Shown here in pieces: positions 1 to 6,210 of a DNA stretch of 7,319 bases; the stretch's first letter is position 1; each line of letters begins with the position of its first letter. The notes beneath the pieces are model-generated. The model was given only the letters and a program-made list of their open reading frames with translations. It was not told where the DNA came from and made no database searches. Made by a program: the position numbers and the translations under genes. Origin of the DNA: Chloroflexota bacterium. GTDB lineage: Bacteria > Chloroflexota > Dormibacteria > CF-121. The DNA is taken from positions 1-7,319 of the forward strand of contig VBEQ01000007.1 in NCBI GenBank assembly GCA_005881235.1, written 5' to 3'.

Positions 1-731
1 ACGACCTGGGGGCGGAAGCCGAAGGCCGCGAGATGAGCCGCAACTTCGCCGTCATCGACCACCAGCAGCGCGACGGCGTCAAGGGCTTCACCTCGATCGT
101 TGGCGGCAAGGTGACGACCTATCGCTTGATGGCGGAACGGGTCGTCGACGTTGCCGCCCACCACCTCGGCGTGAGCACCCCGTGCACCACGGCCGAGGTG
201 CCCCTCAACGATCGGGAGGAACCCCTCGACCAGTTGCGCCACCGTCCATCGGTGCTCGGTGTTCCCAAGCCGCACGGTGACGAGTCGCCCCTGCAGCCCT
301 TACTCTGCGAGTGCGAACTGGTGCGGCCGCAGGACGTCGCACCCTGGTTCAAGGACCCCGCGGTCCGCGACCTGGAGGACGTCCGCCGCCGGACTCGCTC
401 GGGGATGGGCCCATGTCAGGCCGCCATCTGCTCCTACCGGCTGGCGGCGCGGCTGGTCAGCGACCGCGGCCTCGACGGTGCGAGCGCCACCCGGGCGATG
501 GCGGACTTTCTCGAGACGCGCTGGCGTGGCGTTCGCCACGTGTTCTGGGGGAGTCAGCTGCGCAACATGCAGGTCACGACCGGTCTTCACATGGAGCTCT
601 ACAACCTCGACCGGGAACTGATGAAGTCGCCGCTCCCTCACCCGAGCAGGAATCTCCCTCCCCCGCTTGCGGAGGAGGGTCGGGGAGGGGGCGATGGCGC
701 ACAACCCGCCGAGGTGGCTGGTAAACGATGA
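1..731 (+). CDS. glpA: Anaerobic glycerol-3-phosphate dehydrogenase subunit A, C-terminal part (5' end outside window)
   Basis: This is the FAD subunit that oxidises sn-glycerol 3-phosphate to dihydroxyacetone phosphate. The frame is open from base 3, and the residues before the ATG at 33 already fit GlpA, so that ATG is internal and the gene starts outside the window. The end of the flavoprotein domain is visible (VIDH, then GGKVTTYRLMAE, the usual GGK-TYR motif of the glycerol-3-phosphate dehydrogenase family). It is followed by a BFD-like [2Fe-2S] domain with CEC and PCQAAIC; the four Cys codons start at 306, 312, 414 and 429. This layout matches E. coli GlpA from memory. Normal homology seems to end near ELYNLDREL (about base 620). 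The last 34 or so residues, rich in Pro and Gly, are encoded by a palindromic repeat and its flank. The stop TGA overlaps the glpB start (ATGA, 728-731). The family call is secure; the N-terminal FAD motif cannot be seen. Confidence 0.95.
   Translation, partial: DLGAEAEGREMSRNFAVIDHQQRDGVKGFTSIVGGKVTTYRLMAERVVDVAAHHLGVSTPCTTAEVPLNDREEPLDQLRHRPSVLGVPKPHGDESPLQPLLCECELVRPQDVAPWFKDPAVRDLEDVRRRTRSGMGPCQAAICSYRLAARLVSDRGLDGASATRAMADFLETRWRGVRHVFWGSQLRNMQVTTGLHMELYNLDRELMKSPLPHPSRNLPPPLAEEGRGGGDGAQPAEVAGKR
632..692. repeat. 61-bp nested palindrome resembling a dispersed REP-type repeat, inside the glpA 3' end
   Basis: The inner stem pairs 656-666 (CCCTCCCCCGC) with 669-679, giving 10 of 11 pairs and one C/A mismatch around a TT turn. 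The outer arms, 632-644 (GCTCCCTCACCCG) and 681-692, are also inverted repeats with one mismatch and one one-base bulge. The base use (C-rich left, G-rich right, CCGCTTGCGG core) is typical of small dispersed palindromes in GC-rich bacterial genomes. There is no T tract, so a Rho-independent terminator is unlikely. It lies in the glpA frame, just past the expected end of the protein and just before the glpB ribosome binding site. Membership of a repeat family is inferred, since only one copy is visible here. Confidence 0.72.
711..717 (+). promoter_or_regulatory. Probable ribosome binding site of glpB
   Basis: The purine-rich GAGGTGG lies 10 bases before the ATG at 728 and just after the palindromic repeat. 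It supports the ATG within the ATGA overlap as the glpB start. A folded repeat would sit about 19 bases upstream of it. Confidence 0.5.
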
Positions 732-1990
732 AAACCGATGTCGCCGTGATCGGCACCGGGCTTTCCGCGCTGGCCGCCGCGCGGACGATCCAGCAGTCGG
801 GGCGCCAGGTGGTCCTTGTATGGCCGGGCCTCTCCTCTCTCTACTTTCTGTTTGCCACCGTTGACGTCCTCGGGTATCCGACGGCGGACGCCACGGAGCC
901 GGTCGCCGACCCGGGCGGGGCGGTGGCGCGGCTGATCGCCCGCGAACCGACCCATCCCTATGCGCGCGCCGGCATCGATGCCGTCCAGGCCAGTGCGCGG
1001 CTGATGCTCGAGTGGTTCAAGGAGGCCGGCCTTGTCTGGGAAGGCGCGCTCAACCGCAACTTCCTGCTGCCGACTGCCACCGGCACGCCCAAGCCGTGCT
1101 GCCTCGCCCCGGCCAGCATGACCGCCGGAGACCTGAGCCGGCCGGAACCGATCGTCTTCTGCGGATTCACGGGGTACCAGGACTTCGCGCCCGAACTGGC
1201 TGCATCCAACCTCAAACGCCAGTGGAGCGCCGCCGATGTGTCGGCGGTTCGCGTCACGGCGCCGGGGTACGGCCCCGACCGCCTCTTCACCTCGATCGAT
1301 CTCGCCCGCAGCTTCGAAGACGCCAGCTTCCGGGACGCGGTTGCCGCTCAACTGCGCGAGCGCCTCAGTGGGGACACGGTCCGCGTCGGCGTGCCCGGCG
1401 TGCTGGGGCTGACCACGCCCAACGAGACCTTTGCCGCATTTCAGCGGGCCGTCGGCCGCCCGATCTTCGAGATTCCAACGGTCCCGCCGTCCGTCATCGC
1501 GCTCCGGCTCTTCGACCGGCTTCGCAAGCACCTGCAAGAGGCCGGCATCGAGATCATCTGGGCGGCGCCGGCACACGCGGCGGAGGTCACGGACGGACGC
1601 TGCCGCAGCATCCTCCTCAAAGCGGCGGGCCACGAGCTTCCTGTCGAAGCCGCCGCCTACGTGGTGGCCCTCGAGGACTGGGTCGACGGCGCGTTCCGCG
1701 CCGGCGTTCACACCGTACGCGATCCCTTCTTCCACCAAGCGATCGCGTGGAACAAGGTCCCCACGGATCGCACCGCGGAGTCGCTGTTTTCCACGCAACC
1801 GTTCGAACAGGTCGGCTACGCCCTCACCGACCGGCTCCAGCCGGCTGACGAAAAGGGCAGGCCGCTCGCAGAGAACGTGTTTTGCGCCGGGGGCGCGATG
1901 GCGGGATACGATCCAACGGGGACCAAGTCGCGAGGCGGGATGGCGATTGCTACCGGATACCGCGCGGCGCGAGAGGCGCTGGCCGCATGA
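728..1990 (+). CDS. glpB: Anaerobic glycerol-3-phosphate dehydrogenase subunit B
   Basis: This 420-residue flavoprotein matches the usual GlpB length (about 419 in E. coli). GlpB partners GlpA and, in the known complex, links substrate oxidation to the Fe-S subunit GlpC. The N-terminus is a Rossmann dinucleotide-binding fold (DVAVIGTGLSALAAA, residues 4-18, with Ala in place of the third Gly of GxGxxG). The mid-region motif IPTVPPSVIALRL corresponds to LPTLPPSVLGIRL of E. coli GlpB. The C-terminal flavin-binding segment ENVFCAGGAMAGYDP with GGMAIATGYRAA (about residues 382-415) also matches the family. The start overlaps the glpA stop and the stop overlaps the glpC start, so translation is probably coupled across all three genes. 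No frameshift or missing segment is seen. The main alternative, another FAD-dependent oxidoreductase, is made unlikely by the glpA and glpC neighbours. Confidence 0.95.
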   Translation: MKTDVAVIGTGLSALAAARTIQQSGRQVVLVWPGLSSLYFLFATVDVLGYPTADATEPVADPGGAVARLIAREPTHPYARAGIDAVQASARLMLEWFKEAGLVWEGALNRNFLLPTATGTPKPCCLAPASMTAGDLSRPEPIVFCGFTGYQDFAPELAASNLKRQWSAADVSAVRVTAPGYGPDRLFTSIDLARSFEDASFRDAVAAQLRERLSGDTVRVGVPGVLGLTTPNETFAAFQRAVGRPIFEIPTVPPSVIALRLFDRLRKHLQEAGIEIIWAAPAHAAEVTDGRCRSILLKAAGHELPVEAAAYVVALEDWVDGAFRAGVHTVRDPFFHQAIAWNKVPTDRTAESLFSTQPFEQVGYALTDRLQPADEKGRPLAENVFCAGGAMAGYDPTGTKSRGGMAIATGYRAAREALAA

Positions 1991-3219
1991 TCACCGAAGA
2001 GTTCGAGCCGATGACGGATACCGTCGAAGAAGAAGCCTCTGTCGAGGCCTGCACCAAGTGCACCGCATGCAATACCGTCTGTCCCGTTGCTCGCTCCACC
2101 GACATCTTTCGCGGTCCCAAGGCGCTCGGCCCGGACGCGGAACGCTTTCGATCGCCGCAGGAGGCGGCCGTCACCCCGGGCCTCGATCTCTGCTCCGGAT
2201 GCAAGCTCTGCGAGGTGACCTGTCCGTCGCAGGTCAGCATCCAGGAATACATCCGGCGTGCCCAGAACAAGGGGGCACGAGAAAAAGGCCGCAGCCTACG
2301 CGACTGGGTGCTCGGGCGGACGAGACTTCTCGGGAAGTTGGGCAGCATGACCGCCCCGCTCGCCAACTTCGGCAATAGCAACCCGCTGTTCCGCGTGTTG
2401 ATGGAGCGGTTCGTCGGGATCCATCGCCGCCGGCCGCTGCCGAAGTATCAGTGGCTGACCTTCGAGCGCTGGTTCAAGCGCCACCCGCGACCCACAAAGT
2501 CACGACGGAAGGTGGCGTACTTCTACGGCTGCTGGGTCAATTACAACGACCGGCGCCTGGGAGAGCGGGCGGTCGCCATTCTCGAGCGCAATGGGATCGA
2601 GGTCGTCGTGCCGCATCAGCAGTGTTGCGGCATCCCCGCGGTGGTCAACTCCAACATGGACCTGGCCCGCCGCTACGGCCAGCAGAATGTCCGGAACCTG
2701 ACCCCGGTCGCCGAGGAGATGGACATCGTGGCGAGCTCCACGTCCTGCGGCTTGATGTTGAAGCACGATTACGGCCATCTGCTCGACATCCCCGGATCGG
2801 AGCGTCTCGGGGCGAAAACCTACGACATCATGGAGTACCTCTGGATGCTTCACGAGGCAGGCGAGCTGGACACGGATTTTCAGACCGTTCCAATGCGCCT
2901 GCTTTACCACGCGCCCTGCCACCTGAAATCCCATGGGATCGGCTATCCCGCGATGCGATTGCTGCGGCTGATTCCGGGCGTCAATCTCGAAGAGGTCGAC
3001 GAAGGATGCTGCGGCATCTCGGGGACGTTCGGCGTCAAGGTCGAGAAGTACGATCTTTCGATGAAGATCGGCAGCCGCCTCTTCGAAGCGGTCAAGGCCG
3101 CCGGCAGTGACTACGTGCTCGCGGACTGCGAGACGTGTCGCATGCAGGTCGAGCACGGCGCCGGCGCCACCTCCGCCCACCCCCTGGAGATTCTGGCGAG
3201 GGCCTATGGGCACGGTTAG
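1987..3219 (+). CDS. glpC: Anaerobic glycerol-3-phosphate dehydrogenase subunit C, Fe-S membrane-anchor subunit
   Basis: GlpC accepts electrons from GlpAB and delivers them to the membrane quinone pool. The protein has 410 residues (E. coli about 396). Two [4Fe-4S] motifs lie near the N-terminus: CTKCTACNTVCP (Cys 22, 25, 28, 32) and CSGCKLCEVTCP (Cys 69, 72, 75, 79). Two CCG cysteine-rich domains follow: C182 with QQCCG (213-214) and C254, then C311 with EGCCG (341-342) and CETC (381, 384). These are the hallmark of GlpC and heterodisulfide-reductase-type subunits. The frame is open further upstream inside glpB, but the ATG at 1987 was chosen because it forms an ATGA overlap with the glpB stop and has GAGAGG (1971-1976) 10 bases before it. 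An in-frame ATG at 2011 is a weaker alternative. There is no transmembrane helix; family members bind the membrane peripherally. Confidence 0.95.
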   Translation: MITEEFEPMTDTVEEEASVEACTKCTACNTVCPVARSTDIFRGPKALGPDAERFRSPQEAAVTPGLDLCSGCKLCEVTCPSQVSIQEYIRRAQNKGAREKGRSLRDWVLGRTRLLGKLGSMTAPLANFGNSNPLFRVLMERFVGIHRRRPLPKYQWLTFERWFKRHPRPTKSRRKVAYFYGCWVNYNDRRLGERAVAILERNGIEVVVPHQQCCGIPAVVNSNMDLARRYGQQNVRNLTPVAEEMDIVASSTSCGLMLKHDYGHLLDIPGSERLGAKTYDIMEYLWMLHEAGELDTDFQTVPMRLLYHAPCHLKSHGIGYPAMRLLRLIPGVNLEEVDEGCCGISGTFGVKVEKYDLSMKIGSRLFEAVKAAGSDYVLADCETCRMQVEHGAGATSAHPLEILARAYGHG

Positions 3220-3607
3220 CATGGTGCTCGTCTCGCACAGCCGCCAGCTCGCGGAAGGGGTCCGTGAGCTCGCTGCCCAGATGACCCAGGGCAAGGTGAA
3301 GATCGCGGTGGCCGGTGGCACAGCGGACGGACGGTTGGGCACCGACGCGACCGCGATCCTGGCCGCGATCGAGGAGGTCCGCGGACCGGAGGGCGTGTTG
3401 GTCCTCGTGGACCTGGGCAGCGCCGTGCTGAGCACGCAGATGGCGATCGAACAACTCGCCGACGGGAAGGGCCGGGTCCTGCTGAGCAACGCGCCCTTCG
3501 TGGAGGGCGCCGTCATCGCCGCGGTCGAGGCCTCGATCGAGAGCGACCTCGAAGCCGTCGCTGCGGCAGCGCTAGGTGCGCGTGAGATGGAAAAGGTGTC
3601 CGGCTAA
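3206..3607 (+). CDS. dhaM: DhaM-like PTS EIIA (mannose-family) domain protein, dihydroxyacetone kinase phosphotransfer subunit
   Basis: This 133-residue protein is a single EIIA-man/DhaM domain. DhaM takes phosphate from PTS HPr onto a histidine and uses it to recharge the ADP bound to DhaL, which with DhaK phosphorylates dihydroxyacetone. Family signatures are MVLVSHSRQLAEGV (candidate phospho-His at residue 11), KIAVAGGT followed by LGTDA, VLVDLGSAVLST and NAPFVEGAVIAAVEAS. The HPr and EI-like domains found in E. coli DhaM are absent, which is common in other bacteria. The ATG at 3206 overlaps glpC by 14 bases and has GGCGAGGG (3195-3202) just upstream; the in-frame ATG at 3221 has no such site but cannot be excluded. 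No dhaK, dhaL, ptsH or ptsI is visible here. A role in regulation rather than kinase recharge remains possible. Confidence 0.88.
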   Translation: MGTVSMVLVSHSRQLAEGVRELAAQMTQGKVKIAVAGGTADGRLGTDATAILAAIEEVRGPEGVLVLVDLGSAVLSTQMAIEQLADGKGRVLLSNAPFVEGAVIAAVEASIESDLEAVAAAALGAREMEKVSG

Positions 3608-3608
3608 C

Positions 3609-4163
3609 GTGGTTGAAGCCGCCGAACGCGAGGGCCGCCGCCGTGCCGCCTTTGCGCGGCTGCAGGCGTCTTTCCCCGTGTCGATCTCGATGACGGACGT
3701 GGAACTGCCCGCTGGGGCCCGCCTCGATGACGACGAATTCGTGGTCCGCACGTCGAAGGACTGGGGCCTCTCGATCAAGCCGCTGATCCTCACAACCAAG
3801 CGGCTCGTCTGCCCCAGCGACCTGACCGGCCGCTCCGCCGTCAGCCTCTGGCTCACCGACGTGCGCAGCGTCAAGCTATCGAAGCACGCGATCGGCTTCT
3901 CCACCATCGTGGTTGAGACCATCGACCAGAAGCCGGTCTCCTTTGCGACCCACATCAACGGCGCCGTGGTCAGGTCCGACATCGCCGCCACGCTCGACCA
4001 CGTGCAACGAACCGCGGCGCCCAATCGGTCCGGGGCGGCGTCTTCACCCTTGGGCGGCGATCGCTACGAGCAGTTGCGACAGATCGGTGAGTTGAGGCAG
4101 TCCGGCGTGCTCTCGCAAGCCGAGTTCGAAAAGGAAAAGGCACGGATCCTCGAGCAACCGTAG
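3609..4163 (+). CDS. PH-like and SHOCT domain protein of unknown function
   Basis: This 184-residue soluble protein has no signal peptide or membrane helix. Residues about 38-130 look like a bacterial PH/GRAM-like beta domain: GARLDDDEF, then ILTTKRLVC (60-68), WLTDVRSVKL, STIVVET and a closing helix DIAATLD. A linker (about 131-150) leads to a C-terminal SHOCT motif, RYEQLRQIGELRQSGVLSQA continuing EFEKEKARIL (152-181), a short helical segment usually found at the end of otherwise unrelated proteins and thought to mediate oligomerisation. The GTG at 3609, one base past the dhaM stop, was chosen as start; AAAAGG (3591-3596) is a distant Shine-Dalgarno. GTG codons at 3576 and 3582 are in frame and would overlap dhaM. 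Position suggests cotranscription with the glycerol genes, but nothing in the protein shows a metabolic role. Confidence 0.8.
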   Translation: MVEAAEREGRRRAAFARLQASFPVSISMTDVELPAGARLDDDEFVVRTSKDWGLSIKPLILTTKRLVCPSDLTGRSAVSLWLTDVRSVKLSKHAIGFSTIVVETIDQKPVSFATHINGAVVRSDIAATLDHVQRTAAPNRSGAASSPLGGDRYEQLRQIGELRQSGVLSQAEFEKEKARILEQP

Positions 4164-4171
4164 CCTCCGGA

Positions 4172-5095
4172 ATGGAGCTGCGCCCGCTTGGCTCCGCCGG
4201 GCTCATGGTGACGCCGATCGGGCTCGGCCTCGCCGCCCTGGGTCGTCCCGGATACATCACGCTCGATCGGGAGACGGACCTCGGCAGCGATCGCAGTATG
4301 GCCGCGCTCGAGCGTCGCTCCCACGAGGTCTTGAGCGCCGCCTATGACGCCGGCGTCCGCTACTTCGATGCCGCCCGCTCCTACGGCCTTGCGGAGCGTT
4401 TCCTCGCGTCCTGGCTGCGCGAGCGCGGGCTCCCACCGAACGCGGTCACCGTGGGGTCGAAGTGGGGCTATACCTACGTCGGTGACTGGCAGATCGATGC
4501 TCGCGTCCACGAGGTGAAGGATCACTCGCTCGCCGCGCTCCGACGGCAAATCGCAGAGAGCCGCGGACTGCTCGGCGAGTACCTGGACCTCTATCAGATC
4601 CATTCGGCGACGCTCGAGAGCGGCGTCCTCGACGATCGCGCCGTTCTGAGCGAGCTGAACGCGCTACGGGCGAGCGGGCTCACCATTGGCGTGTCGGTCA
4701 GCGGCCCGCGGCAGGCCGAGGTGATCCGCCGAGCCCTCGACGTCAACGTCGATGGGGTCAATCCCTTCCAGTCGGTGCAGGCGACATGGAATCTCCTGGA
4801 ACCATCCGCCGGTCCGGCGCTCGCCGAGGCACATCAGGCCGGCTGGGGCGTAATCATCAAGGAGGCGCTCGCCAACGGCCGGCTCGCCGACCGCGATCAG
4901 CAAGCCATTGCCGCCGCGCTCGCCAACCCCTGGGTGGACACTGTCCTCTCCGGTGCCGTCACGCCAGCGCAAGTGCAAAGCAACGTCGGGGCCCTCGCCC
5001 TGCAGCTGTCTCCGGATGAGCTCGCTGCGCTCTCGAAGCTGGCTGAGACCCCCGATCGGTACTGGAAAGAACGCAGCCAGCTGGCCTGGCGCTAG
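4172..5095 (+). CDS. Aldo/keto reductase, NAD(P)H-dependent
   Basis: This 307-residue protein has the normal length for the aldo/keto reductase superfamily, which reduces aldehydes and ketones with NADPH or NADH on a TIM barrel. The catalytic tetrad is intact: D66 and Y71 in RYFDAARSYG, K97 in VGSKWGY and H144 in LYQIHS. The C-terminal cofactor-binding stretch DTVLSGAVTPAQVQSNVGAL (256-275) is also typical. The N-terminal segment GLGLAALGRPGYI suggests a subgroup I cannot name, so the substrate is unknown. It starts 8 bp after the preceding gene, without a clear Shine-Dalgarno, and appears to close the glycerol operon. A role in handling triose by-products such as glyceraldehyde or methylglyoxal would fit the context but is speculation. 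No truncation or frameshift is seen. Confidence 0.92.
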   Translation: MELRPLGSAGLMVTPIGLGLAALGRPGYITLDRETDLGSDRSMAALERRSHEVLSAAYDAGVRYFDAARSYGLAERFLASWLRERGLPPNAVTVGSKWGYTYVGDWQIDARVHEVKDHSLAALRRQIAESRGLLGEYLDLYQIHSATLESGVLDDRAVLSELNALRASGLTIGVSVSGPRQAEVIRRALDVNVDGVNPFQSVQATWNLLEPSAGPALAEAHQAGWGVIIKEALANGRLADRDQQAIAAALANPWVDTVLSGAVTPAQVQSNVGALALQLSPDELAALSKLAETPDRYWKERSQLAWR

Positions 5096-5117
5096 TCCAA
5101 CCTGGGCTAATTTTTGC

Positions 5118-5135
5118 CCGATCAATTGCGATCGG
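5118..5135. repeat. 6-bp perfect inverted repeat between the reductase and the next gene
   Basis: CCGATC (5118-5123) and GATCGG (5130-5135) are perfectly complementary with a 6-base loop, AATTGC. A small hairpin is possible in the RNA, but no T run follows, so it is not a convincing terminator. It overlaps the left arm of a second dyad (5122-5149), and the two could form alternative structures or share a binding protein. Confidence 0.45.
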
Positions 5136-5149
5136 AGTTCAGCAATTGA
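5122..5149. promoter_or_regulatory. Operator-like perfect 8-bp inverted repeat overlapping a -35 box
   Basis: TCAATTGC (5122-5129) and GCAATTGA (5142-5149) are perfect inverted repeats separated by 12 bases. Their centres are 20 bp apart, close to two helical turns, as expected for a dimeric DNA-binding protein. The right arm overlaps the proposed -35 hexamer, which would suit a repressor. The arms are AT-rich against a very GC-rich background. No regulator gene is in the window, so a binding protein is only inferred. Confidence 0.5.
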
Positions 5150-5173
5150 CAATGACGCCGCTGGTGGTACAAG
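5146..5173 (+). promoter_or_regulatory. Predicted sigma70-type promoter for the downstream gene
   Basis: A perfect -35 hexamer TTGACA (5146-5151) is followed, after 16 bases, by TACAAG (5168-5173), which matches 4 of 6 positions of TATAAT. It lies in the only sizeable gap of the window and points toward the gene at 5208. Transcription would start near 5180, leaving a leader of roughly 28 bases that includes the strong ribosome binding site. Confidence 0.6.
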
Positions 5174-5193
5174 AACTTCGCGAAGACCTTTCT

Positions 5194-5202
5194 GAGGGGA
5201 GG
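5194..5202 (+). promoter_or_regulatory. Strong ribosome binding site fixing the GTG start at 5208
   Basis: GAGGGGAGG lies 5 bases before the GTG at 5208. It is the best Shine-Dalgarno in the window and supports a real gene with a GTG start here. Confidence 0.75.
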
Positions 5203-5207
5203 CGCGA

Positions 5208-5567
5208 GTGATCGGACCACTGGGATCGGCGAACCGGGAAATCCGGGAGGCGGATCGGCGCGACCAGCTGCGCCGGCGAGCCCGGCTCGCTGAACCGCGG
5301 CGGCTGACCGATGACCTCCTCCACCAATTGGAGGAATTGAATCTCGACGGCGTCGGCACCGTGCCCGACGGCTATGAACGAGCCCTCGCGCAGTTGCGGG
5401 AGCAGCTGGAAGGGTTGGCTCGGCTGCGGCCGCGGCTGATCGAGCGGCTCCAGCCCGGAACGCGTACGGCTGAGTTGATCGATATTGTCTTCATCATCCA
5501 GGAGATCATCGCTCCGCCGCGCCTTCCCTCGGGCAGCGTCGCCGTGGAGGACACCGACATCGTCTAA
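5208..5567 (+). CDS. Small helical hypothetical protein
   Basis: I do not recognise this 119-residue protein. It is rich in Arg, Leu and Glu and has no cysteine, signal peptide or membrane helix. Most of it should be alpha-helical: a charged N-terminal helix (about 8-46), a Gly/Pro break (LDGVGTVPDGYE, 46-57), a second helix with heptad-like leucines (ALAQLREQLEGLARLRPRLI, 59-78) that could form a coiled coil, and a hydrophobic amphipathic segment ELIDIVFIIQEII (89-101) before a short acidic tail. This suits a small dimer or an interaction partner. Evidence that it is real: a strong Shine-Dalgarno, a good promoter candidate upstream and a full-length frame. It is followed 31 bp later by the lipoprotein genes and may be cotranscribed with them. 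Confidence 0.72.
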   Translation: MIGPLGSANREIREADRRDQLRRRARLAEPRRLTDDLLHQLEELNLDGVGTVPDGYERALAQLREQLEGLARLRPRLIERLQPGTRTAELIDIVFIIQEIIAPPRLPSGSVAVEDTDIV

Positions 5568-5585
5568 GGATCGGCACCCGGACGC

Positions 5586-5591
5586 TACGAT
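5586..5591 (+). promoter_or_regulatory. Possible -10 element just upstream of the first lipoprotein gene
   Basis: TACGAT (5586-5591) matches 4 of 6 positions of the -10 consensus and ends 7 bases before the GTG at 5599. If used, transcription would begin at or next to the start codon, giving a leaderless mRNA, which would agree with the lack of a Shine-Dalgarno there. No good -35 is visible, so this is tentative. Confidence 0.3.
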
Positions 5592-5598
5592 AAGCGCC

Positions 5599-6210
5599 GT
5601 GAAAGCGCCTACCTGGCTCGTACTCCCGATCTCGGTGCTGGTTGTCGCCGGTTGCAGCAATACCGCAGGCGGGCCCGCCAAGCCGCCGACGGCGCAGGAG
5701 ATCCTCGCCAAACCCGATACCGCGAACGTCCGGGATGGTCACTTCACCCTCGTGGCCCACATCGTCAGCGGCAGCGCCACGTTCGACGCCACCGGTGACG
5801 GGATCGTCATCGTCAAGCCCCAGCAGGCGTCCCGCTTCACGATGCAGACGACCATCGCCGGCCAACCCCTCAAGTTCGAGGAGATCATCATCGGGGGGAA
5901 GGAATACGATCTCTCGCCCGACAACCCGCGCTGGACCGTCAAGGCGAGCACCAACTCGTCGAACCCGAGCTCTTTCAAAGGGAGCGCGGCCGTCTACCTG
6001 GGTGAGGAGACGCTCCCCCAGGGGAAGGCGTGGCACGTGAAAGCCAAGGACGATAGCGGCAACCCGTTCGAGGCCTGGGTACGGGAATCGGACGGCTATC
6101 CGCTAAAGTACGCGAGCACGATGCAGGGATCCACCTTCACGGCAACGTTCGATCGCTTCAATACGGGGCAGACGGTCAGCGCCCCACCCGCATCGGACAT
6201 CCAGCAATAG
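5599..6210 (+). CDS. Lipoprotein 1 of a tandem paralogous set, LppX/LprAFG-like
   Basis: This predicted exported lipoprotein has 203 residues. The signal peptide begins MK, has a hydrophobic core to residue 18, and ends in a lipobox VAGC with the acylated Cys at 19. A short Gly/Pro linker leads to a beta-rich domain: AQEILAKPD (32-40), DGHFTLVAHI, GDGIVIV, RFTMQTTIAG, W112, LGEETLPQGKAWHVKAKD (134-151), EAWVRESDGYPLKY (158-171) and FNTGQTVSAPPAS (187-199). The pattern recalls the LppX/LprAFG lipid-binding lipoproteins and the LolA fold, but this is judged by eye. The GTG at 5599 was chosen because it gives a proper signal peptide; the frame is open upstream inside the preceding gene. There is no Shine-Dalgarno. 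It is the most divergent of the three paralogues. Confidence 0.85.
   Translation: MKAPTWLVLPISVLVVAGCSNTAGGPAKPPTAQEILAKPDTANVRDGHFTLVAHIVSGSATFDATGDGIVIVKPQQASRFTMQTTIAGQPLKFEEIIIGGKEYDLSPDNPRWTVKASTNSSNPSSFKGSAAVYLGEETLPQGKAWHVKAKDDSGNPFEAWVRESDGYPLKYASTMQGSTFTATFDRFNTGQTVSAPPASDIQQ

Noticed and set aside
656..679. Hairpin considered as an intrinsic terminator between glpA and glpB
   Set aside because: No T run follows the stem and translation continues directly into glpB through an ATGA overlap, so a palindromic repeat explains it better.
638..1798. Long minus-strand open frame of 386 codons opposite glpB
   Set aside because: It is the complement of a well-supported glpB, is rich in Arg, Gly, Asp and Pro as expected for an antisense GC-rich frame, and shows no domain motif.
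1431..2378. Plus-strand frame of 315 codons overlapping glpB and glpC
   Set aside because: It is Arg/Ser/Pro-rich out-of-frame translation of two conserved genes, with no motif.
2500..3516. Minus-strand open frame of 338 codons opposite glpC and dhaM
   Set aside because: It spans two real genes on the other strand and has no recognisable motif or ribosome binding site.
5104..5119. GGGC/GCCC pair around TAATTTTT considered as the terminator of the reductase operon
   Set aside because: The stem is only 4 bp and the T run lies in the loop rather than after the stem, so it does not fit a Rho-independent terminator.
5122..5149. The two TCAATTGC/GCAATTGA arms considered as CRISPR or insertion-sequence ends
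   Set aside because: There is only one pair of very short arms, with no array, transposase or target-site duplication; an operator-type dyad is the simpler reading.
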